Below, piece by piece: positions 44,932 to 56,929 of a DNA stretch of 64,000 nucleotides. Each line of letters begins with the position of its first letter. Position 1 is the first letter of the stretch. The stretch spans positions 8,723,133 through 8,787,132 of the forward strand of contig NC_033638.1 of assembly GCF_001540865.1 (NCBI RefSeq). The letters run 5' to 3'. The DNA is from Ananas comosus. Its lineage: Eukaryota; Streptophyta; Magnoliopsida; Poales; Bromeliaceae. The position numbers were made by a program, and so were the translations under genes. Below the pieces are notes generated by a model. The model searched no databases. It saw only the letters and a list, made by a program, of their open reading frames with translations, and was not told the origin of the DNA.

Positions 44932-46594
44932 ATATTTTTGTTTTTAGTATTTGCTTGACCCACTGAAGATATACTATTACAATCTCATCTCTTTTTTAAC
45001 CTTTTTGTTAAAAAGCTGCAATAAGGATGTACACATGTATTTGGGGCAGGTTTTCGATCGAATACTCAAACCAAAACTCAACCTGAAATAGTTTGGTTTA
45101 GAAAATCTATAATGAAAACTGAACCCAACAAAAAAAATTTTTAAATCTAAAACTGAACCCGAAATAAATCATTATTTTTTTTTCACAAATTTCAAAACAA
45201 ATCATACTATAATCTAAATTTTTAAATTACAAATTTAAATTTGCATATACTATATAAAATAAAACCGGTTTAGTTATGGGTTCGGTTTTAGGTTCGGGTT
45301 TGAGTCGGGTTTGGGTCGGTTATAGTTATAGGTTTGGTTTTAGCTTGGGTTCAGATAAAATGTCCGATATCAGCATCCACTAACATCCCAACCCACACGC
45401 ATTCCCACCCAAAAACCCATCCCTTTTAAAGCCGCTCGGACTTAAAATAAAGGCTAAAGGAAGTCAATCTTTGTTAAGGTTGGGCTATTTTGGGCCTAAT
45501 TTACCTTTAGCTTAGTTTTAACTTCAGGCTGGGCTTCTTTTTGGGCTTAGCGTTCTCCATACCATAAGGCCCAATTGGCTTTATCGCTTAATCCTAATTG
45601 TATCGCACTCGACCCATGAAGGGGAAAATAATAAATTGTTAAAGGTCAGTGGGCCTAGTTGCCGTATCTACTAAAGCCCGTTGATGGGAAAAAAAAAATA
45701 CAAAAAATAAAGTTTCAAGCAGAAAATAAAGTTAAACAACTAGTTTGCATTTGTTTACTAATATGTTAATTAAAGTTTGAATAAATAGTTACAGTTTTTC
45801 AACTCTCAGATGACTGAGAGTTTTTCATCGCTGGAACTGTTATTGTCATTGGAAGCGATATTTACTTTTAGGATAGAATGGAATTATAAGAATTAGTCAA
45901 TTTTAACAAGTCGACAGGTATATTGAGGGAATAAAATTAGCAAATTTTCAGTATCTTAGAGGAAAATGTGTAATAATCAATACCTTCGAGGCACAAATCC
46001 ATAGTGTATACAATTTTTTTTATTGATGAGTGGAACAGATGATGATACTATTCACCAGAGTTCAATTTTGGGGACGCTGATCTTTTTTAATCTTGTATTA
46101 GCCCAAATTTGTGCCCATTTAATCTGATAAAGGCTACTTTCACTCAAAGTTCATTTCAGTATCCGTACATTTTTGTATATACTAGCATTTCTAAAATTTA
46201 TGCCAATTTGAATCTACGCTGCGAATTGTTTGAAGTTTGAAGTTTGAAGTTTGAAGTTTTGGGGTAATATGAAAAGAAATTCTCAATCAATATGACTAAT
46301 GGCATTCTGAATCTTCCTCACTTCTCTGCAACATTCAATGATTAGTTGAACCATTACTTGAATCAGTAAACCTAAGGCCAGTAATTTTTTTCAATTCAAT
46401 ATTATTATTTGGTTCTTTTTTTTTCCTTAAATTTAATTACTTTTGTGCTTTGAACACCCGCCATTTATTCGCTCAAATTTTTAACAAATATATCTCTATT
46501 TGTTCTCATGAAATATTTCAGCTAGAAAGCTGATTACAAGGGCCACTTAGATTTTACAGAGAAGTAAACGGAACACTAGAGAGAGAGAGATATG
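44932..46594. other. Intergenic spacer 3' of the lectin gene
   Basis: No gene seen. It holds a patch of GGTTCGGGTTTGAGTCGGG-like words at 45270-45350 and a short tandem of GTTTGAA units at 46228-46257. Confidence 0.35.
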
Positions 46595-46832
46595 TGCTAG
46601 AATACTATTGATAGCGAACAAAAAATTTTTCTATCAAATTTTTAGCTTTTGGATCAAATTCTTTCGTCATTTCTAATCATTTGATTAAATATTATAACTC
46701 AATGAAAACCACTCAACCTTAGAGGGACCACTCAACCCTAAGAGATTAATATCATCCTAATCCTACAATTTCTCATCCAAGGGTTAAAAACTTGATAGCA
46801 AAAAAACCTTTTGCTATCAATAATATTCCAGC
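46595..46832. mobile_element. Type-B MITE copy
   Basis: It begins GCTAGAATACTATTGATAGC and ends, reverse-complemented, with GCTGGAATATTATTGATAGC. It has the type-B core (CCACTCAACCCTAAGAG, ATCCTAATCC). It is followed by a CT repeat and an AT repeat at 46837-46887. Confidence 0.65.
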
Positions 46833-46834
46833 CT

Positions 46835-46887
<53 letters not shown>

Positions 46888-46892
46888 GAAAA

Positions 46893-48473
46893 TTAGGCTA
46901 CTATACTATTGATAGTATCAAGCACTTGGCGCTATTAGATTTTTGATCATTGGATGAAAGGATGTGCGGTTAGGATGATAGTGGCTCTTTAGGGTTGGGT
47001 GGATAGTTGGTTGAATAGTATAATCTAATGGTGGAAATAGTCAAAGGGGTAGATCTAACGACAAAAAACTAGATAGCACTAAACGCATGGTATTATCGAT
47101 AGAATATAGAGTCCAGCTACTATACTATCGATAATACCAAACACTTGGTATTATCGAGTTTTTCGTTTTTAGATCTACTACTTTAATCATTTTCATCCGT
47201 TAAATCATACTATTCAACCAACCACCCACTTAATCCTTCATCCAACTGCATATTCCTATCATTCTAACCAAAGATTACTATTATTCTAACCATTTATTAT
47301 CATTCTAATCAAAGATTACTATCATTCTAACTGCTTATTCCTTCATCCAAAAGCTGAAATCTCGATAGCACCAATATCAATAGTATAAGAGCATAATTAT
47401 ACATGTATATAGTCCGACTACTATACTCTTATCAGTACGTTTATCTTCGTACTTATAAGTCGTTTTCAATGATAGAGCTTTCAAATCGATGATCCATACA
47501 GTTAAATATAATCTGCAACATTTAAAATTTTTGAAAATCAAATTTTATAATTTTTCGACATTATTTACTTTAAAAGATTTTCAAATTGATAATTTTCAAC
47601 GGATGATTTGGTATACTTGCTAATTTAACAGTGTAAAATAATTGAAATTAGTTAAATTTCTGATAGAAAATTCTCTTAACTATCTAAATAAAGATCAATA
47701 ACTCTAATCTTAAATTGAAGAATTTGATCATCTATTTTTAGTAGGTCGTTCAATTATTTTACACTGTTAAATTAGCAAGTATACCAAATCATCCGTTGAA
47801 AATTATCAATTTGAAAATCTTTTAAAGTAAATAATGTCGAAAAATTATAAAATTTGATTTTCAAAAATTTTAAATGTTGCAGATTATATTTAACTGTATG
47901 GATCATCGATTTGAAAGCTCTATCATTGAAAACGACTTATAAGTACGAAGATAAACGTACTGATAAGAGTATAGTAGTCGGACTATATACATGTATAATT
48001 ATGCTCTTATACTATTGATATTGGTGCTATCGAGATTTCAGCTTTTGGATGAAGGAATAAGCAGTTAGAATGATAGTAATCTTTGATTAGAATGATAATA
48101 AATGGTTAGAATAATAGTAATCTTTGGTTAGAATGATAGGAATATGCAGTTGGATGAAGGATTAAGTGGGTGGTTGGTTGAATAGTATGATTTAACGGAT
48201 GAAAATGATTAAAGTAGTAGATCTAAAAACGAAAAACTCGATAATACCAAGTGTTTGGTATTATCGATAGTATAGTAGCTGGACTCTATATTCTATCGAT
48301 AATACCATGCGTTTAGTGCTATCTAGTTTTTTGTCGTTAGATCTACCCCTTTGACTATTTCCACCATTAGATTATACTATTCAACCAACTATCCACCCAA
48401 CCCTAAAGAGCCACTATCATCCTAACCGCACATCCTTTCATCCAATGATCAAAAATCTAATAGCGCNCCTAAT

Positions 48474-48475
<2 letters not shown>
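46893..48475. repeat. Near-perfect 1.58 kb palindrome built of type-B, type-B and type-A MITEs
   Basis: The left half (46893-47646) and right half (47749-48475) are reverse complements with no mismatch I could find, around a non-palindromic centre of about 100 bases (47647-47748; symmetry axis 47697/47698). From outside in, the arm contains a type-B copy, a second type-B copy starting TAGAGTCCAGCTACTATAC at 47107, and half of a type-A copy (47411-47984). The outer right arm lacks about 33 bases and has an N at 48467 in their place. Other type-A copies here show about 10 per cent divergence between arms, so this perfection is abnormal. It could be a recent inverted duplication or an assembly turn-back. 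Confidence 0.85.
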
Positions 48476-48528
<53 letters not shown>

Positions 48529-49071
48529 CTGGACTACTATACTATCAGTAGCACGGAGGGCTCCGTGCTACCAAGTTGTTTTCGATAATGCGGCTTCCAA
48601 ATCGACGATCGGCCTCGGTAGACTTGATCTACACTATTAAAAGTATTTAGAAACTAAATTTCATGATTTTTCGATACCATTTACCTATCAAACAAGTAGT
48701 CTAAAATTGAACGGCTGAAAATAAAAATCTAATAAAAAATGATGATAAAAGATTTAAATTCAATATCAGATATATTGATCTTACTCTAAATAGTGAAAAA
48801 AAAATTTCTATAAAATTTTCATTGGATTTGGATTGTTTTACACCGTTAAACTCTCAAACACACCACATCGGCCATTAAAATTGTCAATTTTGAGATCTTT
48901 TGATCACTAATCAAATAATGTTGAAAAAATTTGAAATTTAGTTTCCAAATACTTTCAATAGTGTAGATCAAGTCTAACAGGAGCCGATCGTCGATTTGGA
49001 AGCCGAATCATCGAAAACAACTTGGTAGCACGGAGCCCTCCGTGCTACCGATAGTATAGTAGCCGGACTCT
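48529..49071. mobile_element. Type-A foldback MITE with GTAGCACGGAG subterminal hairpins
   Basis: The ends are CTGGACTACTATACTATC and, reverse-complemented, GTCCGGCTACTATACTATC. The arms pair for about 180 bases with roughly 90 per cent identity. Just inside each end is a hairpin of 11 bp (GTAGCACGGAG / CTCCGTGCTAC). Non-coding, about 543 bp. Confidence 0.8.
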
Positions 49072-49076
49072 AATTG

Positions 49077-49275
49077 AGCTCATATGCTTTTAAAAGTACC
49101 AAGTTATTGGTGGTTGTAGACTTTTAGCCATTGGATTAAGAGATATGCGGTTGGGATGATGTGAGCCCCCTAGGGTTGAGTGGGTGGTTGATTGAATAGT
49201 ATAATCTAATAGTTGAAAATGATCTGAGGAGTAGATCTAACGGTAAAAAACTTACAAGTACCAAGTGCTTGGTGC
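49077..49275. mobile_element. Type-B MITE copy next to the gap
   Basis: It shows AAAAGTACCAAGTTATTGGT, GCCATTGGATTAAGAGATAT, GGTTGAGTGGGTGGTTGATT and AAGTACCAAGTGCTTGGTGC in type-B order. Confidence 0.6.
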
Positions 49276-49336
49276 TTGTAAAGATAAATCGAAATCATTT
49301 TTAGATCAATCTATGATTCAGATTCATATTAAAATA

Positions 49337-50136
49337 NNNNNNNNNNNNNNNNNNNNNNNNNNNNNNNNNNNNNNNNNNNNNNNNNNNNNNNNNNNNNNNN
49401 NNNNNNNNNNNNNNNNNNNNNNNNNNNNNNNNNNNNNNNNNNNNNNNNNNNNNNNNNNNNNNNNNNNNNNNNNNNNNNNNNNNNNNNNNNNNNNNNNNNN
49501 NNNNNNNNNNNNNNNNNNNNNNNNNNNNNNNNNNNNNNNNNNNNNNNNNNNNNNNNNNNNNNNNNNNNNNNNNNNNNNNNNNNNNNNNNNNNNNNNNNNN
49601 NNNNNNNNNNNNNNNNNNNNNNNNNNNNNNNNNNNNNNNNNNNNNNNNNNNNNNNNNNNNNNNNNNNNNNNNNNNNNNNNNNNNNNNNNNNNNNNNNNNN
49701 NNNNNNNNNNNNNNNNNNNNNNNNNNNNNNNNNNNNNNNNNNNNNNNNNNNNNNNNNNNNNNNNNNNNNNNNNNNNNNNNNNNNNNNNNNNNNNNNNNNN
49801 NNNNNNNNNNNNNNNNNNNNNNNNNNNNNNNNNNNNNNNNNNNNNNNNNNNNNNNNNNNNNNNNNNNNNNNNNNNNNNNNNNNNNNNNNNNNNNNNNNNN
49901 NNNNNNNNNNNNNNNNNNNNNNNNNNNNNNNNNNNNNNNNNNNNNNNNNNNNNNNNNNNNNNNNNNNNNNNNNNNNNNNNNNNNNNNNNNNNNNNNNNNN
50001 NNNNNNNNNNNNNNNNNNNNNNNNNNNNNNNNNNNNNNNNNNNNNNNNNNNNNNNNNNNNNNNNNNNNNNNNNNNNNNNNNNNNNNNNNNNNNNNNNNNN
50101 NNNNNNNNNNNNNNNNNNNNNNNNNNNNNNNNNNNN
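49337..50136. other. Assembly gap (800 N)
   Basis: Exactly 800 unknown bases. Apparent open frames across it are meaningless. Confidence 1.
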
Positions 50137-51318
50137 TTTAAATGAGTAGTACATTTCAATTCAAATTGTTAATCTAATATTAAAATAACATGAAAATTCA
50201 AATATATTAACTTATTTTAAATTGTAAATTATGTTGTACTTATAAATCCAAATTTTATTATTTATTTAAATAAAAGGCTTTTAAAATTAAATTCAACTTG
50301 TTTATTCAATAGTGAAAACAACATTAAAGTTCAAAAATATTGATTAAAATTAAATTTTAAATTTAGATTTGATTTATATTATAGTTAAAAAAATAAATTT
50401 TGTTAACTATTTAAACTAAACGTTTCAATATTTGAAAATTAACTTTATATTATAAATCTGAATTTAATTTTAGCTATTAAAATTTCAAATTATCTTTAAA
50501 ATGGTTTTTAACTTGTTTAAATAATACATTAAATTCATTTGATTTGGATCATCTGACTTGGATCATAAGGTCAATTTAAATGGTTTTTCCATGGTCTAAA
50601 ACATCACTTTGCGCCCATGCAAAGTTTAGCACAATTTTCACTTTGTAACCACATTATTCTTTAAAAAATTTTCTTTACCACCTATTTTGACATAGGATTT
50701 TCTGATAAAATAACAATTAAATTAATCAGTTTAATATAACACTGGTTGAGCTATCCAATCAAATAATCATAACTCGAACAGTCAACTTCGGATCAACTAT
50801 CTATGTTCAAAAGTTAAAATATATATATCAATATATTACATTCTTTCTAATTGAATTTTAGTTTGGACCATCCAATTTCAATTTATTAAGAGTTTTGTCA
50901 TGAATTTTGACCACATCAACTTTAACTCATCATTCAGCCATCTAAATTGAAGCGTGAAGCTCAATTCAATAATTTAAAAATTTTGAATAAAGTTGGACAA
51001 CCAAAGTATTACGCTTCTTATAATTTGAGAATAAAGTGTGTAATGTATACTAAAACTTGTGAAGATTATAAAAGTTTAATTTATTTTAATTAAGATGTTG
51101 AACTGAATTTGTTAGAACTATTGATCACAAAGTCAAATTCAAAATTTTTTAAACATTCACTTGGGGACAATATTTCATAGTCAATTACTTAGAGATTGCA
51201 TAATATAATTTGTTAATTGCAATTTTTATATTTGCATAAAATTTTTTATGCAAAAAAATTTTAAATATGAGACAAATTTAAAATTTTATTTTATAATCAA
51301 ATCATACAAATAAATTCA
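50137..51318. other. AT-rich spacer after the gap
   Basis: No coding frame, RNA or recognised element. Composition is strongly AT-rich throughout. Confidence 0.35.
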
Positions 51319-51471
51319 ATTTTTTTTTTGAGAGATAGGTAGCACGCTACCCGCTTCGTTTATTTCATTTAGAAATAAACTTAGCTGGAAATGTGAATCA
51401 ACTAGGATTCGAACTTGGGTCTCGGGTACCAACCACCAAGCCCTTTGCCACTTGCTCTAGGGACGGTCGGC
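51319..51471 (-). mobile_element. tRNA-derived SINE, well preserved
   Basis: Full minus-strand copy: head CCGTCCCTAGAGCAAGTGG, box B AAGTTCGAATCC, GGTAGCGTGCTACC hairpin and A tail. No clear target duplication is visible. The sequence on its right is part of a type-A MITE while the left flank is not, so the locus was rearranged. Confidence 0.9.
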
Positions 51472-51757
51472 GATAGAAAATTCTATTCACTACATAGATA
51501 AAGATTAATAACTCCGATCTTAAATTGAAAGATCCGATCATCCATTTTTAAGACGTCGTTCGATTTTGACTGTTCATTTTATACCCGCTTGATGAACTTT
51601 ATTATGATTTCAAAAAATTACGAATTTTATTTTCTACAGGTTTCAAATACTCTAGATCATATTTAACGGAGTGGATCATCCATTCGGAAGATTTATTATT
51701 GAAAAACAACTTATGAGTATGAAGGGCTCTATACTCATAAAAATATAGTAGCCCTAG
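51472..51757. mobile_element. Partial type-A MITE
   Basis: Right half of a type-A element (AGATTAATAACTCCGATC, ACAACTTATGAGTATGAAGG ... TATACTCATAAAAATATAGTAGCC). The left half is missing at the SINE. Confidence 0.6.
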
Positions 51758-51767
51758 CCTATATGTA

Positions 51768-52015
51768 TATATATATATAATTGAGCTCCTATAGTTTTAA
51801 AAGTATCATGTCATTGATGCTTTGGTTGGTTGAATAGTATAATTTAACATATGAAAATGGTCAAAAGGTAAATCTAGCGGCGAAAAACTTACACACACCA
51901 AGTCCTTCGTGCTTTTAGAAGCATCATCATAATTGCACATCTCTTAGTCCAAGGGCTAAAACCGACAAGTACTAATAACTTAATATTTTTAAAAAGTATA
52001 GGAGCTCAATTCTAT
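51768..52015. mobile_element. Type-B MITE copy
   Basis: The termini TAATTGAGCTCCTATAGTTT and, reverse-complemented, AGAATTGAGCTCCTATACTT are alike, with the type-B core (GGTTGGTTGAATAGTATAAT) between. These termini differ from the GAGTCC type, so there may be a B subfamily. Further decayed relatives lie at about 52020-52290. Confidence 0.6.
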
Positions 52016-52290
52016 ATAAAGTTATGTTATGCTACTTTTAAAAGTATCAAGTACTTAGGTGCTTATAAGTTTTTGCTGTTATATCTATTTCTTGAACTAT
52101 TTCTGCCCATTAGATTTATTTCTTTAACTATTTCTACATGTTAGATCAATTTCTTTAATTATTTTTTTAACTAATTTTAAAAAGGCCGGCTATACTGTTT
52201 TTAAAAATATCAAGCACTTAGGTGCTCATAAGTTTTTTGTTGTTAGATCTATTTTTTTAATTATTTTTATCCGTTAAATCATACTATTCA

Positions 52291-52911
52291 ACCCGACAAA
52301 AAAAATATTTCAAATCGCTCATTATTGTCTACAGTAGTAATTAATTTACTGTATCAATAGTTACCTTTTTTTTTTTAGGCTGGCTTAAAAGTATGTAAAT
52401 CATTTTTATTTAATATTATTCTAATCTTAATTATTATATTATCAAAATTGGACATTCATTACCTAGCGTGGTTCGATGAGATTGGTTAAGTATCAACTTA
52501 TTATTTTTATATGTAAGTACCATTATAGATCACATCTAAAGATTTATATTTAAATTTTTAATATTTTTGGATTTGAGTTATGTGACTTGTGTGTTACGTC
52601 GCAGTGCATGGAATAATTTCTTCCTCTTGTAGCCGAACTATGGGGGATAGCACAACTCAACAAGGGGAGGATGTGGTGGTCTAATTTACTAAATAGCACG
52701 GTTCTAGGTTACTAATTATTTTTTTCTTTTTTTGGAGTTTATTAAAAATGCTAGATGTAGACTCCAAAGAGGGGTGGTATGTTGGAAAAATCTTTCTGAT
52801 TTTTTATTATAATATTTTTTAAAAATAACTCGAAAGTTTTAATTTAGTTTTTAAAAAAATTCGAAATGAAACTAAACAAAATATTATAAAGATAAAGAAT
52901 AGAAAAGGACT
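52291..52911. other. Intergenic spacer
   Basis: No supported gene. The stretch 52590-52790 is less AT-rich and could be a retrotransposon remnant, but no coding homology is readable. Confidence 0.3.
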
Positions 52912-53061
52912 GTAGATCGAAACGTGCAGAGCGAGGCTCCACGTGCGAGGCTCTATAGTAATTACTTCTAGCGATATAACTACCACGTAGATCAAAACGT
53001 GCAGAGCGAGGCTCCACGTGCGAGGTTCTCCAGTAATTATTTCTAGCGATATAACTACCAC
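52912..53061. repeat. Two tandem 75 bp units
   Basis: Unit 1 (52912-52986) and unit 2 (52987-53061) both run GTAGATC(G/A)AAACGTGCAG ... ATATAACTACCAC and differ at only a few positions. The period is divisible by three, so the minus strand stays open through both units, but there is no sign of a real protein. Confidence 0.85.
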
Positions 53062-53949
53062 GTTCCACCCCTACCCCGTCGGTGCGCCTCTAAGGTGACA
53101 CAAGACGAACTCAATAAGCTTCAGATCCAGTAGAGAAAACTCGGCGAAAATCGGCGCAAAAGATCAATGGGGAGAAAACAGGTAGGGTTTAGGTATATTC
53201 GGATTCTTCGTGAACTCGTACAACTTCGTCCAATATTTATAATTTAGGCAAGAATCTTACTTCAACGCGTCAAATCCGTGTAAAACAAGATAAACTTAAG
53301 ATTATACGGATAAGAATTAGAATTAGAATAAAGATAAAACCAAAAAATAAAAAAAAAATAAAAAAATGAACTAAAATAAAATAAATCGGGTGTATTTGCG
53401 GCCCGCCCGGCTCGTGGTCGTGCTGTGCGTGCGTTTAAACGAGAGTATAACTCTCATTTTCTCCCAAATAACTAGCTTGAGTAAAGTAATATATAAATAC
53501 CATCAACACCTTTTTAGTTTTCAATATGAAACTAAACTTCATACATGAAAACTTTAGTTGGGCTTCCAAGCCAGGTCCATTAATAATTATTGGGCATCTC
53601 AAGATGTCTAACAAATTTTAAATCACAAAAATTCAATAAAATCTAATATGGTATATATGGTTCACAAATTACTTAACTTTTTATATTTTTAGAAAATGGT
53701 AATAAAAGATTGAAAAGTTAACTCTTAATGAAAAGATGTAAAATTTACACTTTTTCTTTACTGTATGCATGTAGCACTATCCTGTTAATAAAGCACAAAG
53801 TAAATGTCCCATTTGTAAGTGTGAATAAGATAAAATCTCATAGTTCCTTTTGGCACTGTGGGACAACAAAAACATACCGATTCCCGGGTGGCACAATTCT
53901 CCAAACATATATGCTGGTTTTTTATTAGGCTTGTTACGCTTGTAGGGTC
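53062..53949. other. Intergenic spacer
   Basis: No supported gene; a short GC-richer patch at 53380-53440 has no coding frame. Confidence 0.3.
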
Positions 53950-54586
53950 ATATTAAGATAAAATTCAAATTTAAAATTTTGAAATTTTGAAATTTTAAAT
54001 TCAAATATTTATTTTGCATTTATAAATTTGAAATTTTAAGTTTTAATTTTTAATTTTAAATATAAAAGTTTAAATTTTAAATTTTAAATTTTAAATATGA
54101 AATATGAAATTTGAAAATTTAAAATTTAAACTCATAATATACAAAATTAAATTTCAATTTTAAATTTTAAATTACAAATTTTAAATTCTAAATTTCNTAA
54201 ATTTCAAATTTACCAAAATTCATATTTTAAATTTTAAAATACAAATATAAATTTTAAATTTTAAATTTTTAAAATTTGAAAATCTAAAATTTATATTTTA
54301 AAAATAAATTTGAAATTTTAAAATTTATATTTTAAATATAAATTTTAAAATTTAAATGTTAAGTTCTAAAATTTTAAAATATAAATTTTAAATTTAGTGT
54401 TCTACATTTAAAATTTAAAATTTATATTTAAAAATTTGAATTTAAAATATAAAACAAAATTTAAAATTTGATATTTGAATGTAAGATCTAAGTTTAAATT
54501 TTGGAAATTTTAATTTTAATTTTAAAATTCTAAATATTAAATATTAAAATTTAAAATATAAATTATAAATTATATTTTAAATTTAA
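53950..54586. repeat. TTTAAA/AAATTT-rich low-complexity tract
   Basis: About 640 bases made almost only of AAATTT and TTTAAA words with irregular spacing. A single N sits at 54197. A similar tract recurs at about 54957-55020 and inside the MITE at 55383-56345. Confidence 0.7.
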
Positions 54587-54941
54587 GGCTAAATTACATA
54601 AAACACCCTTATAGTTATAAATACCCACTTTTTACTTTCACTCCTTAACTTTCACTAATTTATATTTTACGGTCTCAATATTTCAAAGGGTTCCATCACT
54701 ATTTCGTACATTTTTTATAATTTATACCGAAAATACTCTTCAAAATAACAGAAATATATTAAAAGATTATATTTTTCTTATAAACTAAGTAAGAAAAATT
54801 TTGTCATTTTGCCTTCTTTGTTAACGCGGTACCCATTGAAAATATTTTTGAAATTATAAGAGAGCAAAATACAAGTTTTTGAAAATTAGGAGGTAGAATA
54901 AAAATGCGGATGTTTACAAAAAAGTTTTCTTTATTTTAGCC
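54587..54941. mobile_element. MITE with GGCTAAATTA termini
   Basis: The left end is GGCTAAATTACATAAAACAC. The right end, reverse-complemented, is GGCTAAAATAAAGAAAACTT. About 355 bp, non-coding. The termini match those of the larger element at 60545-61146. Confidence 0.5.
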
Positions 54942-55382
54942 TAAATTTAAATATCAAAATTTAATTTTTTATCTTAAATTTTAAATTTTAAATTTTAAAT
55001 TTTAAATTTATATTTATATTTACATATAGCAAAAAAATTTTACCCAACATATTTATAAAATTATTTTAGAAAAATTATTTTTCTTCCAGAATTAACCAAA
55101 CACTAATTTTTTAACCAAATTGAATCTCCAAACATAAGTTAATTCTCTAGAAACCTTTTTTTTTTCAAAAGTTAGGCCTCACATCTTTTATGCTCTAAAT
55201 GCAAAGGACATTTGCCTTAGTTTTGCATGGGTACCTGACTAATACATAGAAAATGCAAAGGACATTTGCATTAATTTTGCATTTGCGCGTCGAGAAAGGC
55301 AGTACGGTCGTATCATATCATCTATTATCAACTAATAAATTTTTTTACTATAATAGAATTAAATTATAGGGATATATTTTTA

Positions 55383-56345
55383 GGCCCCATTTGGTTCGGG
55401 AGATAAGCAGGGATAACGAAAGTTATTCCCGCTATTTCGCCAAACGGGATGAAATTTGGTCGGAATATTTTATCCCGATTAAATTTTGCTATTCCCGGTT
55501 ATTCGGAATAGCAAGGGATTTGCTATTCCACCATTTTGGTAGAATAGTGCTATTCCAATTCTCAATTTTAAACTTAATTAAAATTATAAATTAAATTAAA
55601 ACTAAATTATATAAATAAAATATGTTATATATTATAATATATTATTTTTATTATAAATTTATTAATTATACTATATTAATACATATTATTTATATTTAAA
55701 TATTATAATAAAATTTATAATAAATTATATTTAAGTATTATAATAAATTCTTTTTATTAAATTTAAGTTTAAGTAGAATTTTTAAAAAATTTATAAATTT
55801 ATTATAATAAATTATTTTTATTAATTGTTCCCATCCCTATTCTTATTTTAAAATTTTAAAAATTAAAAATTTAAATTGTTAAAATTTATAATTTATAATC
55901 TCAAAATTAAAGTTTATAATTTTAAATTTTAAATTTTAAAATTAAATTTTGATATTTTAATTTTGAAATTTAAAATTTTATATTTTATATTTTTCAAATT
56001 TAAATTTGATCTTAAATTTAAAGTTTGAAATTTAAAATTTAAAATTTAAAATTTAAAATTTGAGATTTTAAATTTTAAATTTTGAAATTTCAAAATTAAA
56101 ATTTTAAATTTAAAAATTTAAAAATTTAAATTCAAATATAATGAGAGAGTAATATCATTATTTTTTATTTATAAAAACTACTATCTTCCTTATTCTATCT
56201 TATCTAACCAAAAGCTATTTTTTTATTCCCAAGAATAACTCAATATTCATCCAAACACAAAATTGATATAATTTCCGCTTATATCTCAATTTATACTTAT
56301 CCCTGGAATAGCCGCTTTTTGCTTATCCTCGAATCAAACGATACC
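55383..56345. mobile_element. Harbinger-like non-autonomous element, 963 bp, TTA target duplication
   Basis: The left end is GGCCCCATTTGGTTCGGGAG followed by ATAAGCAGGGATAA. The right end, reverse-complemented, is GGTATCGTTTGATTCGAGG followed by ATAAGCA. It is flanked by TTA on both sides (55380-55382 and 56346-56348). The interior is largely a TTTAAA/AAATTT low-complexity tract. There is no transposase. Confidence 0.75.
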
Positions 56346-56449
56346 TTAGAACATTTTTGTGTAAATATCCCATATATACTAAAAATTTTTTAAAAAATTT
56401 ACTAATACCTAAATATAAAGTCCAATCTAACCAAAAATAAAAAGTTCCT

Positions 56450-56720
56450 CTACTCAAGTAACCCCACCCAACCCACTAAGCCTAATTACAAATAGAAAAA
56501 AAAATAAAAAATGATCACTATCTTTCCTTCGTCTCTTCCTCCTCCGCCGCCGCAGCCGACGAAGTAGAGTTCCGACGGCCGGAGTTTGGCCGCAAGAATC
56601 TCGCAGGAACCGTAGAGGGTTACGATCGCCACGCGTCCCTCCGTCACAGGTTACCAAATATCGAGACGACTCCACATACAGCGACTCCACATATAGCGAC
56701 AATTTCAAAAAGTGTCAGTA
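56450..56720. other. GC-rich island without a supported gene
   Basis: A sharp GC rise at 56540-56680 in AT-rich surroundings, with CCTCCTCCGCCGCCGCAGCC-type words and a short direct repeat (GCGACTCCACATA). No frame on either strand has recognisable homology. It could be a captured exon fragment. Confidence 0.3.
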
Positions 56721-56929
56721 ATTTAGCCACCAGTATTTCTTTTACATGTATCAATATTTAAAAATATCGTTATACACCATTTTTATTAAAGTATTTTTAA
56801 TAAAAATATAATAAAATATTTTTTAAAAAAAATTATGATAAGATGGGCAAACTTCAGGAATGCATTTTAATTGATGAAGACTATCTTCAGCAATATAACT
56901 GTCATATTTTGAATTTATTTTTGTGCATA

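Noticed and set aside
46893..48475. CRISPR-like or satellite array
   Set aside because: The repeats are inverted, few and unequal in length, and this is plant nuclear DNA. The structure is MITEs in a palindrome.
49265..50159. Open frames of 276-294 codons
   Set aside because: They are the 800-N gap translated as unknown residues.
56454..56708. 84-codon Arg-rich ORF in the GC-rich island
   Set aside because: Low-complexity translation of CCTCCTCCGCCG-type sequence with no homology; no promoter or splice context.
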